This document shows positions 6,600 to 12,594 of a DNA stretch of 14,725 bases, one piece after another; within the stretch, counting starts at the first letter, position 1; the number at the start of each line of letters is the position of its first letter. The position numbers and the translations under genes were made by a program. Source of the DNA: Patescibacteria group bacterium (lineage in GTDB: Bacteria; Patescibacteriota; Minisyncoccia; Minisyncoccales; DG-74-1). The DNA lies in assembly GCA_030016465.1 (NCBI GenBank), contig JASEJL010000018.1, forward strand, positions 1-14,725. Reading direction: 5' to 3'. The notes beneath the pieces were generated by a model. That model ran no database searches, was not told the DNA's origin, and worked only from the letters and a program-made list of their open reading frames with translations.

Positions 6600-7073
6600 A
6601 TGAGATTCAAGATTCAAGATTCAAGATTTAAGATTTTAATTAATATTTTAGTAATATTTGGGCTTTTGTTGCCGAGTTTTTCTTTTGCCCCCACACCAAA
6701 TTTGGTGTGGGGGTTTGCCCAGCAACCGCTAATTAAAGCACCGGAAACTTTAGAGGAGGCAAAGGAAATGGGCGAGAAGATTCTGGAAGTTACTAAAAAA
6801 GAATTACCAGGAATTTTGGAAAGAATCTGGAGAGAAGAAGTTTTACCTATTTGGCAAAAGCTCTGGAATTTTTTTAAAAAGCTTTGGAATTTCTATGTTT
6901 GGCCAGCAATTAAAAAACTCTGGCAAAAAATTGCCACTCCTTTTAAAAAAGAAATAGAAAGAAGAAAACCAATTATTGAAAAAGAATTTAAAAAAGAAAA
7001 ACAGGAATTAAAAACTGAGGTACCAAAAGTTGGTAAATCCCTCTGGGAAAAATTTAAAGAGTTAATAAAATAG
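6600..7073 (+). CDS. predicted exported Trp-rich helical protein, 157 aa
   Basis: Function unknown. The N-terminus is basic (MRFKIQDSRFK), then a hydrophobic stretch (ILINILVIFGLLLPSFSFA, about 12-30) makes a signal peptide or membrane anchor. The mature part is almost all charged amphipathic helix. It has repeated Trp pairs spaced like a helix face (IWREEVLPIWQKLWNFFKKLWNFYVW, about 80-105, then AIKKLWQKI) and a Lys/Glu-rich C-terminus ending WEKFKELIK. There are no Cys residues or enzymatic motifs. This suggests a membrane-surface or envelope-associated helical protein. The codons for residues 2-11 are a 7-nt tandem repeat, and a 26-bp perfect palindrome encodes residues about 31-38. GGGG lies about 7 nt before the ATG. 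No terminator with a T-tract follows. Confidence 0.6.
   Translation: MRFKIQDSRFKILINILVIFGLLLPSFSFAPTPNLVWGFAQQPLIKAPETLEEAKEMGEKILEVTKKELPGILERIWREEVLPIWQKLWNFFKKLWNFYVWPAIKKLWQKIATPFKKEIERRKPIIEKEFKKEKQELKTEVPKVGKSLWEKFKELIK
6604..6638 (+). repeat. heptanucleotide tandem repeat at the start of the exported protein
   Basis: GATTCAA occurs three times (6604-6624), followed by the degenerate units GATTTAA and GATTTTA, right after the ATG. Seven is not a multiple of three, so each unit gained or lost shifts the frame. This is the arrangement of phase-variable genes. Confidence 0.75.
6688..6713. repeat. 26-bp perfect palindrome inside a coding region
   Basis: CCCCCACACCAAA (6688-6700) is followed directly by its exact reverse complement TTTGGTGTGGGGG (6701-6713). 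It is much GC-richer than its surroundings and encodes APTPNLVWG at the end of the signal peptide of the 6600-7073 protein. It has no loop and no T-tract, so it is not a normal terminator. Confidence 0.85.
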
Positions 7074-7092
7074 GATTTTTCCACTTGCACCG

Positions 7093-7151
7093 TTAGAAGT
7101 CTTAGTTTTACTTTACTTGAAAATAAGGAAAGATAGGGGATAGACTTCTAA
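7093..7151. repeat. 10-bp inverted repeat upstream of the recombinase promoter
   Basis: TTAGAAGTCT (7093-7102) and AGACTTCTAA (7142-7151) are exact inverted copies, 39 nt apart. The right arm ends 6 nt before the -35 box of the recombinase promoter. It could be an operator, a weak terminator for the upstream gene, or a recombinase site. Confidence 0.45.
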
Positions 7152-7157
7152 TGACTC

Positions 7158-7186
7158 TTGACATAGCCTTTTGGGTTATTTATTAT
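7158..7186 (+). promoter_or_regulatory. sigma70-type promoter of the tyrosine recombinase
   Basis: TTGACA (7158-7163), exactly 17 nt, TATTAT (7181-7186). The -35 is consensus and the -10 differs at one base. It gives a leader of about 70 nt before the ATG at 7263. There is no Shine-Dalgarno before that ATG. This is the best promoter in the window. Confidence 0.6.
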
Positions 7187-7262
7187 GAATATAGGATACT
7201 TCGCATAATAACTCTTTACCGCAGTATTATCTCATAGTTAACTCAGCCACCTCCCTACCACT

Positions 7263-9443
7263 ATGAAAAAAGATTCAAGGCCAATTATAGAACATATCAA
7301 TGACTTTTTAGAATATTTGGATATTGAAAAAGGATTAAGTAATAAAAGTCAGGAGACCTATCAAAGATTTCTAAGAAAATTTGTTAATTGGTTAAAAATT
7401 AACAACCTTGAAGCCTTAGCTCCTCACGAGCTCTCTGAAGAACATATAAGAAAATACAGGGTATTTTTATCCCAAAGTTTCAATAAAAACACCCGAGAAC
7501 CTATAAAAAGATCTACTCAGAACTATTATCTTATTGCCCTGCGTAATCTTTTAAATTACTTTACTGACCGAGATATTCTCTCTCTTCCTGCAGAAAAAAT
7601 AAAATTAGCTAAGTCAAAATCCGATGAAAGAATGATTAAGTTTTTAACGGTTGACCAAATTAAAAAACTCCTAGATGCCCCAAAAACTTCTTCTTTGATC
7701 GGATTAAGAGACCGAGCTATTTTGGAAGTTTTGTTTTCAACCGGCCTTAGGGTGGCTGAATTGGCAAATCTAAACAGAGAGCAAATTAAAATTACTCCCG
7801 AGACAAAAGACTTAGAAATTGTGATTATCGGTAAAGGCAATAGACCTCGGCCAGTATATTTATCAAAACGAGCAGTAAAATGGCTAAGAAATTATTTAGA
7901 AATTCGCAAAGACAAAGAAAAAGCTTTATTTATTAATTACAAAGGGCCAAAATCAGCCTCCAAACGCCTTTCGCCTCGTTCAATTGAAAATATTGTCAAA
8001 AAATATGCGATTTTAGCCGGCGTACCAAGCTTTACTACTCCTCATACCTTACGACATTGTCTCCACCCCTCTACTAGAATTGTACTTTCGGATCAAATTA
8101 TTTCAGCCAGAGATCTCTTTTTTCATAAAGCAAGTGAAGCTCAAACAATGGAATGGCATGACCTTCAACTCCGCCCTCAAAAAATTCAAGATAAAAGTTA
8201 TCATATTACTCCCTTATTATCTATCTGGGCCGATGGCTACAATCTCATTTGTTCTCCACATCATCGACTTTTCACAATAGGCAAAAACGGAATTGAAGAA
8301 ATAAAGGTGGAGGAGGTAAAAATTGGAGATTATGTTATGGGAATAAAAAAATTTGAAATTCAAGGAAAACCTTTTGTTACTCCTCAATTTGCCCGGCTTC
8401 TAGGTTACATTTTCGGCGATGGAACAGTAAGCAGAAAACGCCAAGTAGTCCTTTTAGATGACAAAAATAAAAACATTCTAAAATTTTATCAAAATCTTGT
8501 CCGTGAATTGTTTATTCTTAACCCTTCCTTAGAAAAAAATAAGTATAGAGAATCTTGGCAACTTAAAATCTACAATAGAGAATTAGTTGAGTTTATATTA
8601 ACTATTGGATTTGAGCCAAGGGCGAACCAGCGAAGGCTACCAAAGGAAATTCTTTCTGCTCCATTGGAAGAACTAACTGAATTTATTGCCGGTTTTTATG
8701 ATGCCGAGGGTAATACGGGTAGGATACGATTTTTTTCTTCGAGTTTAGATTTATTAAAAGATGTCCAGATGGGTCTTTTGCGTTTGGGGATAGATGCTCA
8801 TATAAATTGGCGTCAGAGAACCGTAAGGTTACCTCAAAAAAGAACCTTTACTCATAAATTTTATACCCTCCATATACTTCATCGGCCGGATCAATTACAA
8901 TTTATCAAAAATATCAAAACACTTAAAAAGAGGTTTCTTCACATAGAACCAGGGTTTGAAGGAGAAAAATTACCAATAGGAAAACTGCTAAAAGTAATCA
9001 AGCAAGATGCGATTCGAAAGAACATAAACATTAATGATCTTGGAAGATATTTCGACAACCTTGTCCCGGTAAGAAAAACAGTTGAGAAAATTATCACCCA
9101 ACTAGAAAACTCAGGATACCGCTCTCCTCTTCTGAAAACTTTAGAAAAAATTACTTATGCCAACAACATCAAATGGTTAAGAATAAAAGAAAAAACAAGG
9201 CTCCCTTTCGGAAGATACTCAACTTATGATTTTGGAATAGATCGATATACCGGAAATCTTATTACCGACGGAATCATTAGCCATAATTCCTTTGCCACCG
9301 ATCTTTTGAGCCAAGGGGTTGATTTAAAAACAATTCAAGAATTTTTAGGCCATAAAAATATTAGTACAACTCAGATTTATGCCCATGTCACCTCAAGAAA
9401 ACTCAGAGAAACTCATAGGAAATTTCATAGTCTAAAAGAGTAA
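7263..9443 (+). CDS. XerC/XerD-type tyrosine recombinase with intein
   Basis: Site-specific recombinase of the XerC/D family, which resolves chromosome dimers at dif or acts as an integrase. The 726 aa are 316 aa of recombinase plus a 410-aa intein (residues 266-675). Without the intein, the length is normal for Xer proteins. The N-terminal core-binding domain (about 8-105, IIEHINDFLEYL..., KGLSNKSQETYQRFL) is followed by the catalytic domain. This has Arg163 in STGLRVAEL, Lys191 in IIGKGN, His261 and Arg264 in HTLRH, then after the intein His697 in LGHKNISTTQIYAHV and nucleophile Tyr706. All catalytic residues are present, so the spliced protein should be active. Whether it is the housekeeping Xer or an element integrase cannot be settled; no mobile-element genes surround it, which favours Xer. 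Confidence 0.9.
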   Translation: MKKDSRPIIEHINDFLEYLDIEKGLSNKSQETYQRFLRKFVNWLKINNLEALAPHELSEEHIRKYRVFLSQSFNKNTREPIKRSTQNYYLIALRNLLNYFTDRDILSLPAEKIKLAKSKSDERMIKFLTVDQIKKLLDAPKTSSLIGLRDRAILEVLFSTGLRVAELANLNREQIKITPETKDLEIVIIGKGNRPRPVYLSKRAVKWLRNYLEIRKDKEKALFINYKGPKSASKRLSPRSIENIVKKYAILAGVPSFTTPHTLRHCLHPSTRIVLSDQIISARDLFFHKASEAQTMEWHDLQLRPQKIQDKSYHITPLLSIWADGYNLICSPHHRLFTIGKNGIEEIKVEEVKIGDYVMGIKKFEIQGKPFVTPQFARLLGYIFGDGTVSRKRQVVLLDDKNKNILKFYQNLVRELFILNPSLEKNKYRESWQLKIYNRELVEFILTIGFEPRANQRRLPKEILSAPLEELTEFIAGFYDAEGNTGRIRFFSSSLDLLKDVQMGLLRLGIDAHINWRQRTVRLPQKRTFTHKFYTLHILHRPDQLQFIKNIKTLKKRFLHIEPGFEGEKLPIGKLLKVIKQDAIRKNININDLGRYFDNLVPVRKTVEKIITQLENSGYRSPLLKTLEKITYANNIKWLRIKEKTRLPFGRYSTYDFGIDRYTGNLITDGIISHNSFATDLLSQGVDLKTIQEFLGHKNISTTQIYAHVTSRKLRETHRKFHSLKE
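8058..9287 (+). mobile_element. LAGLIDADG intein within the recombinase gene
   Basis: This in-frame insertion encodes 410 aa and is bounded by splicing motifs. The first residue is Cys266 (CLHPSTRIV, block A). Block B is CSPHHRLFT with His334. The end is LITDGIISHN (666-675, blocks F and G) with terminal His-Asn and Ser676 as the first C-extein residue. A homing endonuclease sits between: LLGYIFGDGT (379-388) and FIAGFYDAEGNTG (474-486) are the two LAGLIDADG helices, both keeping acidic residues. It sits right after HTLRH, inside the recombinase catalytic HxxR motif, a conserved site typical of inteins. Splicing and endonuclease parts both look intact. Excision restores HTLRH-SFATDLL, a standard Xer sequence. 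Confidence 0.92.
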
Positions 9444-9581
9444 CCCACTCCCCTATTTTTAACCCAATTCAGCCTATTTTTAGCCTCTAATGTAGAAATA
9501 GAAATTGCCCAACGATGGCCTTTTTGTTTTGGCTATGTTGTTCCTCCACTAAGAGATATTAAAAAGTGGTTAGAAAAGTAA
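9444..9581 (+). other. open tail after the recombinase stop, possible gene remnant
   Basis: After the recombinase TAA the same frame stays open for about 45 codons to a TAA near 9579. It reads ...NVEIEIAQRWPFCFGYVVPPLRDIKKWLEK. The final part looks protein-like, but there is no ATG, no ribosome binding site and no family I can name. It overlaps the 3' end of the HAD gene by a few bases. It may be a decayed C-terminus or chance. No clear terminator lies between the two converging genes. Confidence 0.2.
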
Positions 9582-10175
9582 TCCTAGAGCTTTAAGGTCT
9601 TTTCTTAATTGTGTAGGATTTTTAAAATGTATTGTTTTCATACCCAAACCCTCAGCTACTTTCAAAAATCTCTTAATATCGTCAATAAAAACACATTCTT
9701 CAGGTTTTACATCAAGACTTTTTGCTGCCAGTAAGAATATCTCTTTTTCATCTTTTGTCAAACCAACTTCATGAGAAAGGATAACAACATCAAATAGTTT
9801 AAATCTGCCGAGTTTTTTATTTATTTTCGTGTGTTCCTTTATTGTATTTGAGACTATTGCGAGTTGGTAATTTTTCTTCAGCAAAGCGATGAGTTTCTTT
9901 ATGTTTTTATCTATTGAGGTAAATTTACCGTAATCTTTTATCCATAAATCTTTGAGACTTTCTTCAGATATAATATTTTTCTTGAGTTTTTTCGTAACAT
10001 TTCTAAAACATTGCAAAAGAGTTATCTCTCCTTTAGATAAAGGAAGGGCCTCTATATTAATTGTCTCCCACAGTTTAGCATCATCTGACATTTGAAATAT
10101 CTTTTTGGTCTGAGCTAGAAGGGGTTTCATATTTAAAATTACGCCCCCAAAATCAAAAATAACTGCTTTTATCAT
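9570..10175 (-). CDS. HAD superfamily hydrolase (subfamily IA, DFGGV type)
   Basis: Probable cytosolic phosphatase of the haloacid dehalogenase superfamily, 201 aa, normal for subfamily IA. Motif I is FDFGGV (7-12), with nucleophile Asp8 but Gly10 where classical phosphatases have Asp. This DFGGV form is common in YihX/epoxide-hydrolase-N-like HADs. A helical cap (about 15-90) follows. Motif II is VSNT (108-111), motif III Lys141 in GLTKDEKEIF, and motif IV FIDDI (163-167). The missing second Asp of motif I makes general acid-base catalysis unusual, and the substrate cannot be predicted. The gene stands alone, converging with the recombinase. Its upstream region is the decayed pyrG/FAD fragment zone. 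Confidence 0.85.
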   Translation of the reverse strand: MIKAVIFDFGGVILNMKPLLAQTKKIFQMSDDAKLWETINIEALPLSKGEITLLQCFRNVTKKLKKNIISEESLKDLWIKDYGKFTSIDKNIKKLIALLKKNYQLAIVSNTIKEHTKINKKLGRFKLFDVVILSHEVGLTKDEKEIFLLAAKSLDVKPEECVFIDDIKRFLKVAEGLGMKTIHFKNPTQLRKDLKALGLLF

Positions 10176-10260
10176 AACACTTCATTCTACCAAAAGTTGC
10201 CTTTTTGACGATTAAAAATTGCTAGTGATAGGCTTTTTTAAATTAAAAAAGAGATAACTT

Positions 10261-10314
10261 GTGTTTAAAGAATTTATTAAAGCCGCAATAAAAAATAATT
10301 CAATATCTCATTAA
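10261..10314 (+). pseudogene. inverted duplicate of the pyrG 3' end
   Basis: Reads VFKEFIKAAIKNNSISH-stop in one frame, nearly identical to the PyrG C-terminus LFREFIKAAIKNNSISH. DNA identity is about 90% with the minus-strand pyrG end (12622-12675), and the palindrome after the stop is copied too. It is on the opposite strand to pyrG, 2.3 kb away, and only the last 18 codons remain. Confidence 0.85.
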
Positions 10315-10341
10315 TTCACGATCGTGAATTAATGAGATATT
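10302..10341. repeat. 40-bp perfect palindrome, copy 1
   Basis: AATATCTCATTAATTCACGA (10302-10321) is followed by its exact reverse complement (10322-10341), with CGATCG at the centre. It covers the end of the pyrG-tail duplicate. A 38/40 copy lies after the real pyrG. There is no loop and no T-tract, so it is a cruciform-type element rather than a standard terminator. Confidence 0.9.
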
Positions 10342-10359
10342 CATTGATATTATTCATTA

Positions 10360-10440
10360 GCAATTATCAGAGCGGGCATTACTGGTCTTTATCTAGTCTG
10401 GAAATTGGTTGAAAAAGGTCATCAAGTTTTTACTGACCGA
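10360..10440 (+). pseudogene. decayed N-terminus of an FAD oxidoreductase
   Basis: One frame reads AIIRAGITGLYLVWKLVEKG then HQVFTDR. It aligns with the start of the intact flavoprotein at 11118-12059 (AIIGAGICGLYLAWKLSERG). The dinucleotide-binding GxGxxG motif is broken (first Gly now Arg) and there is no ATG. The DNA is clearly diverged from the intact gene, so it is an old copy or a paralogue. It ends against, and overlaps, the 3' end of uppS. Confidence 0.75.
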
Positions 10441-11113
10441 AGCGGCGCTGGCGACGGCTGTATTCGGCAAGAGCTAAATCTAAATCTTTTTCGCTGAAAT
10501 CAGGCCAGTATTTTGGGCAAAAATAAAGTTCACTGTAAGCTGCCTGCCAGATTAGAAAATTGGAGATTCGTTGTTCTTTGCCGGTTCTAATAATTAAATC
10601 AACGTCAGAAGTCCAGAGGTTTTCTTTAATGGTATTTTCGTTAATTTTTTTTGGAGGAATTTTCTTTTCAATAATCTTTTTGACTGCCTCAACAATCTCG
10701 GCCCGACCGCCATAACTTAAGGCGAAATTTACCATCATTTCTTTATTATCCTTAGTTTGCTTTTCAATCTCAATAATTTTTTTCTGAAGCGATTTTGGCA
10801 ATGTTTCTTTTTGACCAATTATCCTTATTCTAATTTTATTTTTATGAAGATGTTTAAAATGATTGCTGATAGCTTTTTTGCCTAATTTTATTAGATAATT
10901 AACCTCTTCCTTCCCCCTTTTCCAATTTTCGGTCGAAAAAACAAATAAGGTTAAAATTTTTATTCCCTTTTCTTTGCAATACTCTATTATTCTCTGGACT
11001 TTCTCTAGGCCCTTTCGATGACCTTCAAAAACCGGCAAACCTCTTTCTTCTGCCCATCTTCGGTTACCATCCAGAATTATACCCAAATGATATGGTAGTT
11101 GATTCATAACCAT
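10430..11113 (-). CDS. uppS: undecaprenyl diphosphate synthase (cis-prenyltransferase)
   Basis: Adds isopentenyl units in cis to farnesyl diphosphate to make the C55 lipid carrier used for lipid I/II, so it supplies MurG and FtsW. The 227 aa are normal. Catalytic LDGNRRWAEERG (14-25, Asp15), His32 in EGHRKG, FSTENWKR (59-66) and the C-terminal substrate site DLIIRTGKEQRISNFLIWQ (172-190, Arg176, Arg182, Ser184) with SELYF (Glu195) are all present. The strict chain length cannot be read from sequence. It starts 4 nt after the flavoprotein gene stop; Met1 or Met3 could be the true start, and neither has a clear ribosome binding site. Its last codons overlap the decayed FAD fragment, so the C-terminal SRRQRRFGQ may have been trimmed or renewed by that rearrangement. 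Confidence 0.93.
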   Translation of the reverse strand: MVMNQLPYHLGIILDGNRRWAEERGLPVFEGHRKGLEKVQRIIEYCKEKGIKILTLFVFSTENWKRGKEEVNYLIKLGKKAISNHFKHLHKNKIRIRIIGQKETLPKSLQKKIIEIEKQTKDNKEMMVNFALSYGGRAEIVEAVKKIIEKKIPPKKINENTIKENLWTSDVDLIIRTGKEQRISNFLIWQAAYSELYFCPKYWPDFSEKDLDLALAEYSRRQRRFGQ

Positions 11114-11117
11114 TTTT

Positions 11118-12059
11118 TTAAATAAGGAAGTCGCCTTCTATTTTAAATTCTTTTGGCAAAAGCCAGGGTATTTTAAACCCCAAAAAATAAACCAAGCGAG
11201 TCACTATTTTTGAAAAAAGAATTTTTGTTGAAAAAAACTTTTCCACCGCCTTCTTATATTTTAAAAAATCTGGAAAATTTTTCAAGAGGATATCAGCGGC
11301 TATCAATCCCCAGATTACCCCTCCCCCACTCCAGGGTTTGGTCAGGCCAGCAGCCTCTCCGCAAAGGGTAATTTTTTGATGATAAGGAATAATTAGGCCT
11401 TGAGCTATGATAGCAGATTTTAATCGCTTCAAATTAAAATAATTCTGCTTTAAGAAATTCTTAAGAAGGAGTTTAGCTTCTTCTGGTTTTTCAATAATCC
11501 CATATTCTGTCTCTTTTATTCGGGGAATTTTCCAGATAAACCCATTTTTGGTTGGCCAGGTCTCAACATAACTTAAACAATCACTTTGAGAAATAAATCC
11601 CTGAATTGCTAAACGATAGTCAGGTGTTGATAGGTTCAAATTTTCCCTGACCAGCGAATTTGCTCCATCGCAACCAATTACTCTTTCAAAATCATTTTGT
11701 ATTGTAACGAGGTCTTGCTTCGTTACATTATGATTTAAGATAATTTTTACTCCTGTCTGGCGAACCAACTCGGCAACCAGATTATCTAATTTAAAATGAG
11801 CTATCACCAAAAATTTCTCGGCAAATCTAACCCTAAAAGTCCTTCTGGGGAAGTGGACTAAAACAGAATCTATCTCGTTTTGAACCAGTTTTTTACTTTC
11901 AGGAATAAATTTGAAAATTTTCTCTGAAAATAATCCCGAGCAGACCTCTTTGCCAATTTTCTCTTTCTTTTCAAAAACCGTTACCTCATAGCCTCTCTCA
12001 GAGAGTTTCCAAGCTAAATATAATCCGCAAATCCCTGCACCAATGATAGCCACTCTCAT
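11118..12059 (-). CDS. FAD-dependent oxidoreductase, geranylgeranyl reductase family
   Basis: Flavoprotein of 313 aa. It starts with the FAD-binding fold AIIGAGICGLYLAWKL (4-19, GxGxxG, Glu30 after the second strand). Then come GKEVCSGLFSE (36-46, with the conserved Cys-Ser-Gly), GCDGANSLVR (129-138) and GEAAGLTKPWSGGGVIWGL (234-252). The latter two are the hallmark segments of the geranylgeranyl reductase group, which saturates isoprenoid double bonds in archaeal lipids and chlorophyll side chains. It lies directly upstream of uppS (4-nt gap), so I infer it acts on a polyprenyl chain made by UppS. Its ATG overlaps the TGA of the preceding membrane-protein gene (ATGA). A short inverted repeat lies inside it (11703-11727). 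Other flavin oxidoreductase roles cannot be ruled out. Confidence 0.8.
   Translation of the reverse strand: MRVAIIGAGICGLYLAWKLSERGYEVTVFEKKEKIGKEVCSGLFSEKIFKFIPESKKLVQNEIDSVLVHFPRRTFRVRFAEKFLVIAHFKLDNLVAELVRQTGVKIILNHNVTKQDLVTIQNDFERVIGCDGANSLVRENLNLSTPDYRLAIQGFISQSDCLSYVETWPTKNGFIWKIPRIKETEYGIIEKPEEAKLLLKNFLKQNYFNLKRLKSAIIAQGLIIPYHQKITLCGEAAGLTKPWSGGGVIWGLIAADILLKNFPDFLKYKKAVEKFFSTKILFSKIVTRLVYFLGFKIPWLLPKEFKIEGDFLI
11703..11727. repeat. short palindromic element inside the flavoprotein gene
   Basis: TGTAACGA (11703-11710) and TCGTTACA (11720-11727) are exact inverted copies with a 9-nt spacer. They encode NVTKQDLVT in a variable part of the protein between family motifs. It shares CGAGGT with the insertion-like segment of murG. 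Confidence 0.5.
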
Positions 12060-12286
12060 GAATCGATGCTAATATACGAATTGATGCTAATTATACTAAT
12101 ATTCGTATCATTAGTATGCATTCGTATATTGGTATCGCGGTATTCTATCTTTATTGGTTCTTTCTCTTGGGTTTTGGCAACAATATAACCCAGGGCAAAA
12201 GAAAGCAGAGAAATTAAAATAACGCCAATTACCAATATTATATCGGACTGATAGGTTTTGACAAATTCTTTTATTTTTTGTAACAT
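12056..12286 (-). CDS. small single-pass membrane protein, 76 aa
   Basis: Unknown function. A short charged N-terminus (MLQKIKEFVKTYQSD) leads to one membrane helix (IILVIGVILISLLSFALGYIVA, 16-37), then a polar tail. The tail after about residue 49 (RDTNIRMHTNDTNISIISINSYISIDS) is low complexity. It is encoded by AT-rich repeats in which ATTCGTAT and TACGAAT occur in both orientations, so the C-terminus probably grew from repeat DNA. It overlaps the flavoprotein gene by 4 nt and likely heads the minus-strand set with it and uppS. Its ATG is only 9 nt from the divergent rpmA ATG, so its promoter must lie inside rpmA. No clear ribosome binding site is seen. Confidence 0.6.
   Translation of the reverse strand: MLQKIKEFVKTYQSDIILVIGVILISLLSFALGYIVAKTQEKEPIKIEYRDTNIRMHTNDTNISIISINSYISIDS
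12067..12131. repeat. AT-rich inverted-repeat cluster in the tail of the small membrane protein gene
   Basis: AATATACGAAT (near 12070-12080) and its exact reverse complement ATTCGTATATT (near 12120-12130) flank further TAATATTCGTAT and GATGCTAAT copies. The block encodes the low-complexity C-terminus of the 76-aa protein. Confidence 0.6.
12258..12286 (+). promoter_or_regulatory. promoter of rpmA lying inside the divergent gene
   Basis: TTGACA (12258-12263), 17 nt, TAACAT (12281-12286; 4 of 6 match). It lies over the first codons of the divergent 76-aa gene. Transcription from about 12293 would put the rpmA ATG (12296) almost at the 5' end, a leaderless or near-leaderless mRNA. Confidence 0.45.
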
Positions 12287-12295
12287 AAATATATC

Positions 12296-12568
12296 ATGGC
12301 AAAAACTAAGGCAGCAGGTGCGACAAAATTAGGAAGGGATTCTTTACCGAAGTATTTAGGAGTAAAACTATTCGAGGGCCAAAGAGCTAAAATTGGTCAG
12401 ATTTTGGTTCGCCAAAGGGGAACAAAATTTCTTCCGGGAAAAAATGTTGCTCGGGGTGGTGATGATACTCTTTATGCCTTAAAAGAGGGCGTTGTTCGGT
12501 TTACCACAAAAAGAAAAAAGGGATTTGATAACTCTCAAAGAGTTGCTAAAGTTATCAATATAGAATAA
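12296..12568 (+). CDS. rpmA: 50S ribosomal protein bL27
   Basis: Large-subunit ribosomal protein near the peptidyl transferase centre, where its N-terminus reaches the tRNA CCA ends. The 90 aa are family length. The N-terminus MAKTKAAGATKLGRDSLPKYLGVK matches the bL27 start (MAHKKAGGSTRNGRDS...), and VRQRGTKFLPGKNVARGGDDTLYAL (38-62) is the family signature. It has no cleavable extension like that of Firmicutes. In many genomes rpmA sits after rplU, but here it stands alone, diverging from the small membrane gene and converging on pyrG. A promoter ending 9 nt before its ATG suggests leaderless translation. There is no Shine-Dalgarno. Confidence 0.95.
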   Translation: MAKTKAAGATKLGRDSLPKYLGVKLFEGQRAKIGQILVRQRGTKFLPGKNVARGGDDTLYALKEGVVRFTTKRKKGFDNSQRVAKVINIE

Positions 12569-12594
12569 TCTCAATGAATTCACATTAATTAATG

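Noticed and set aside
8080..8280. A 66-aa plus-strand ORF within the intein.
   Set aside because: It is an out-of-frame shadow of the intein coding sequence.
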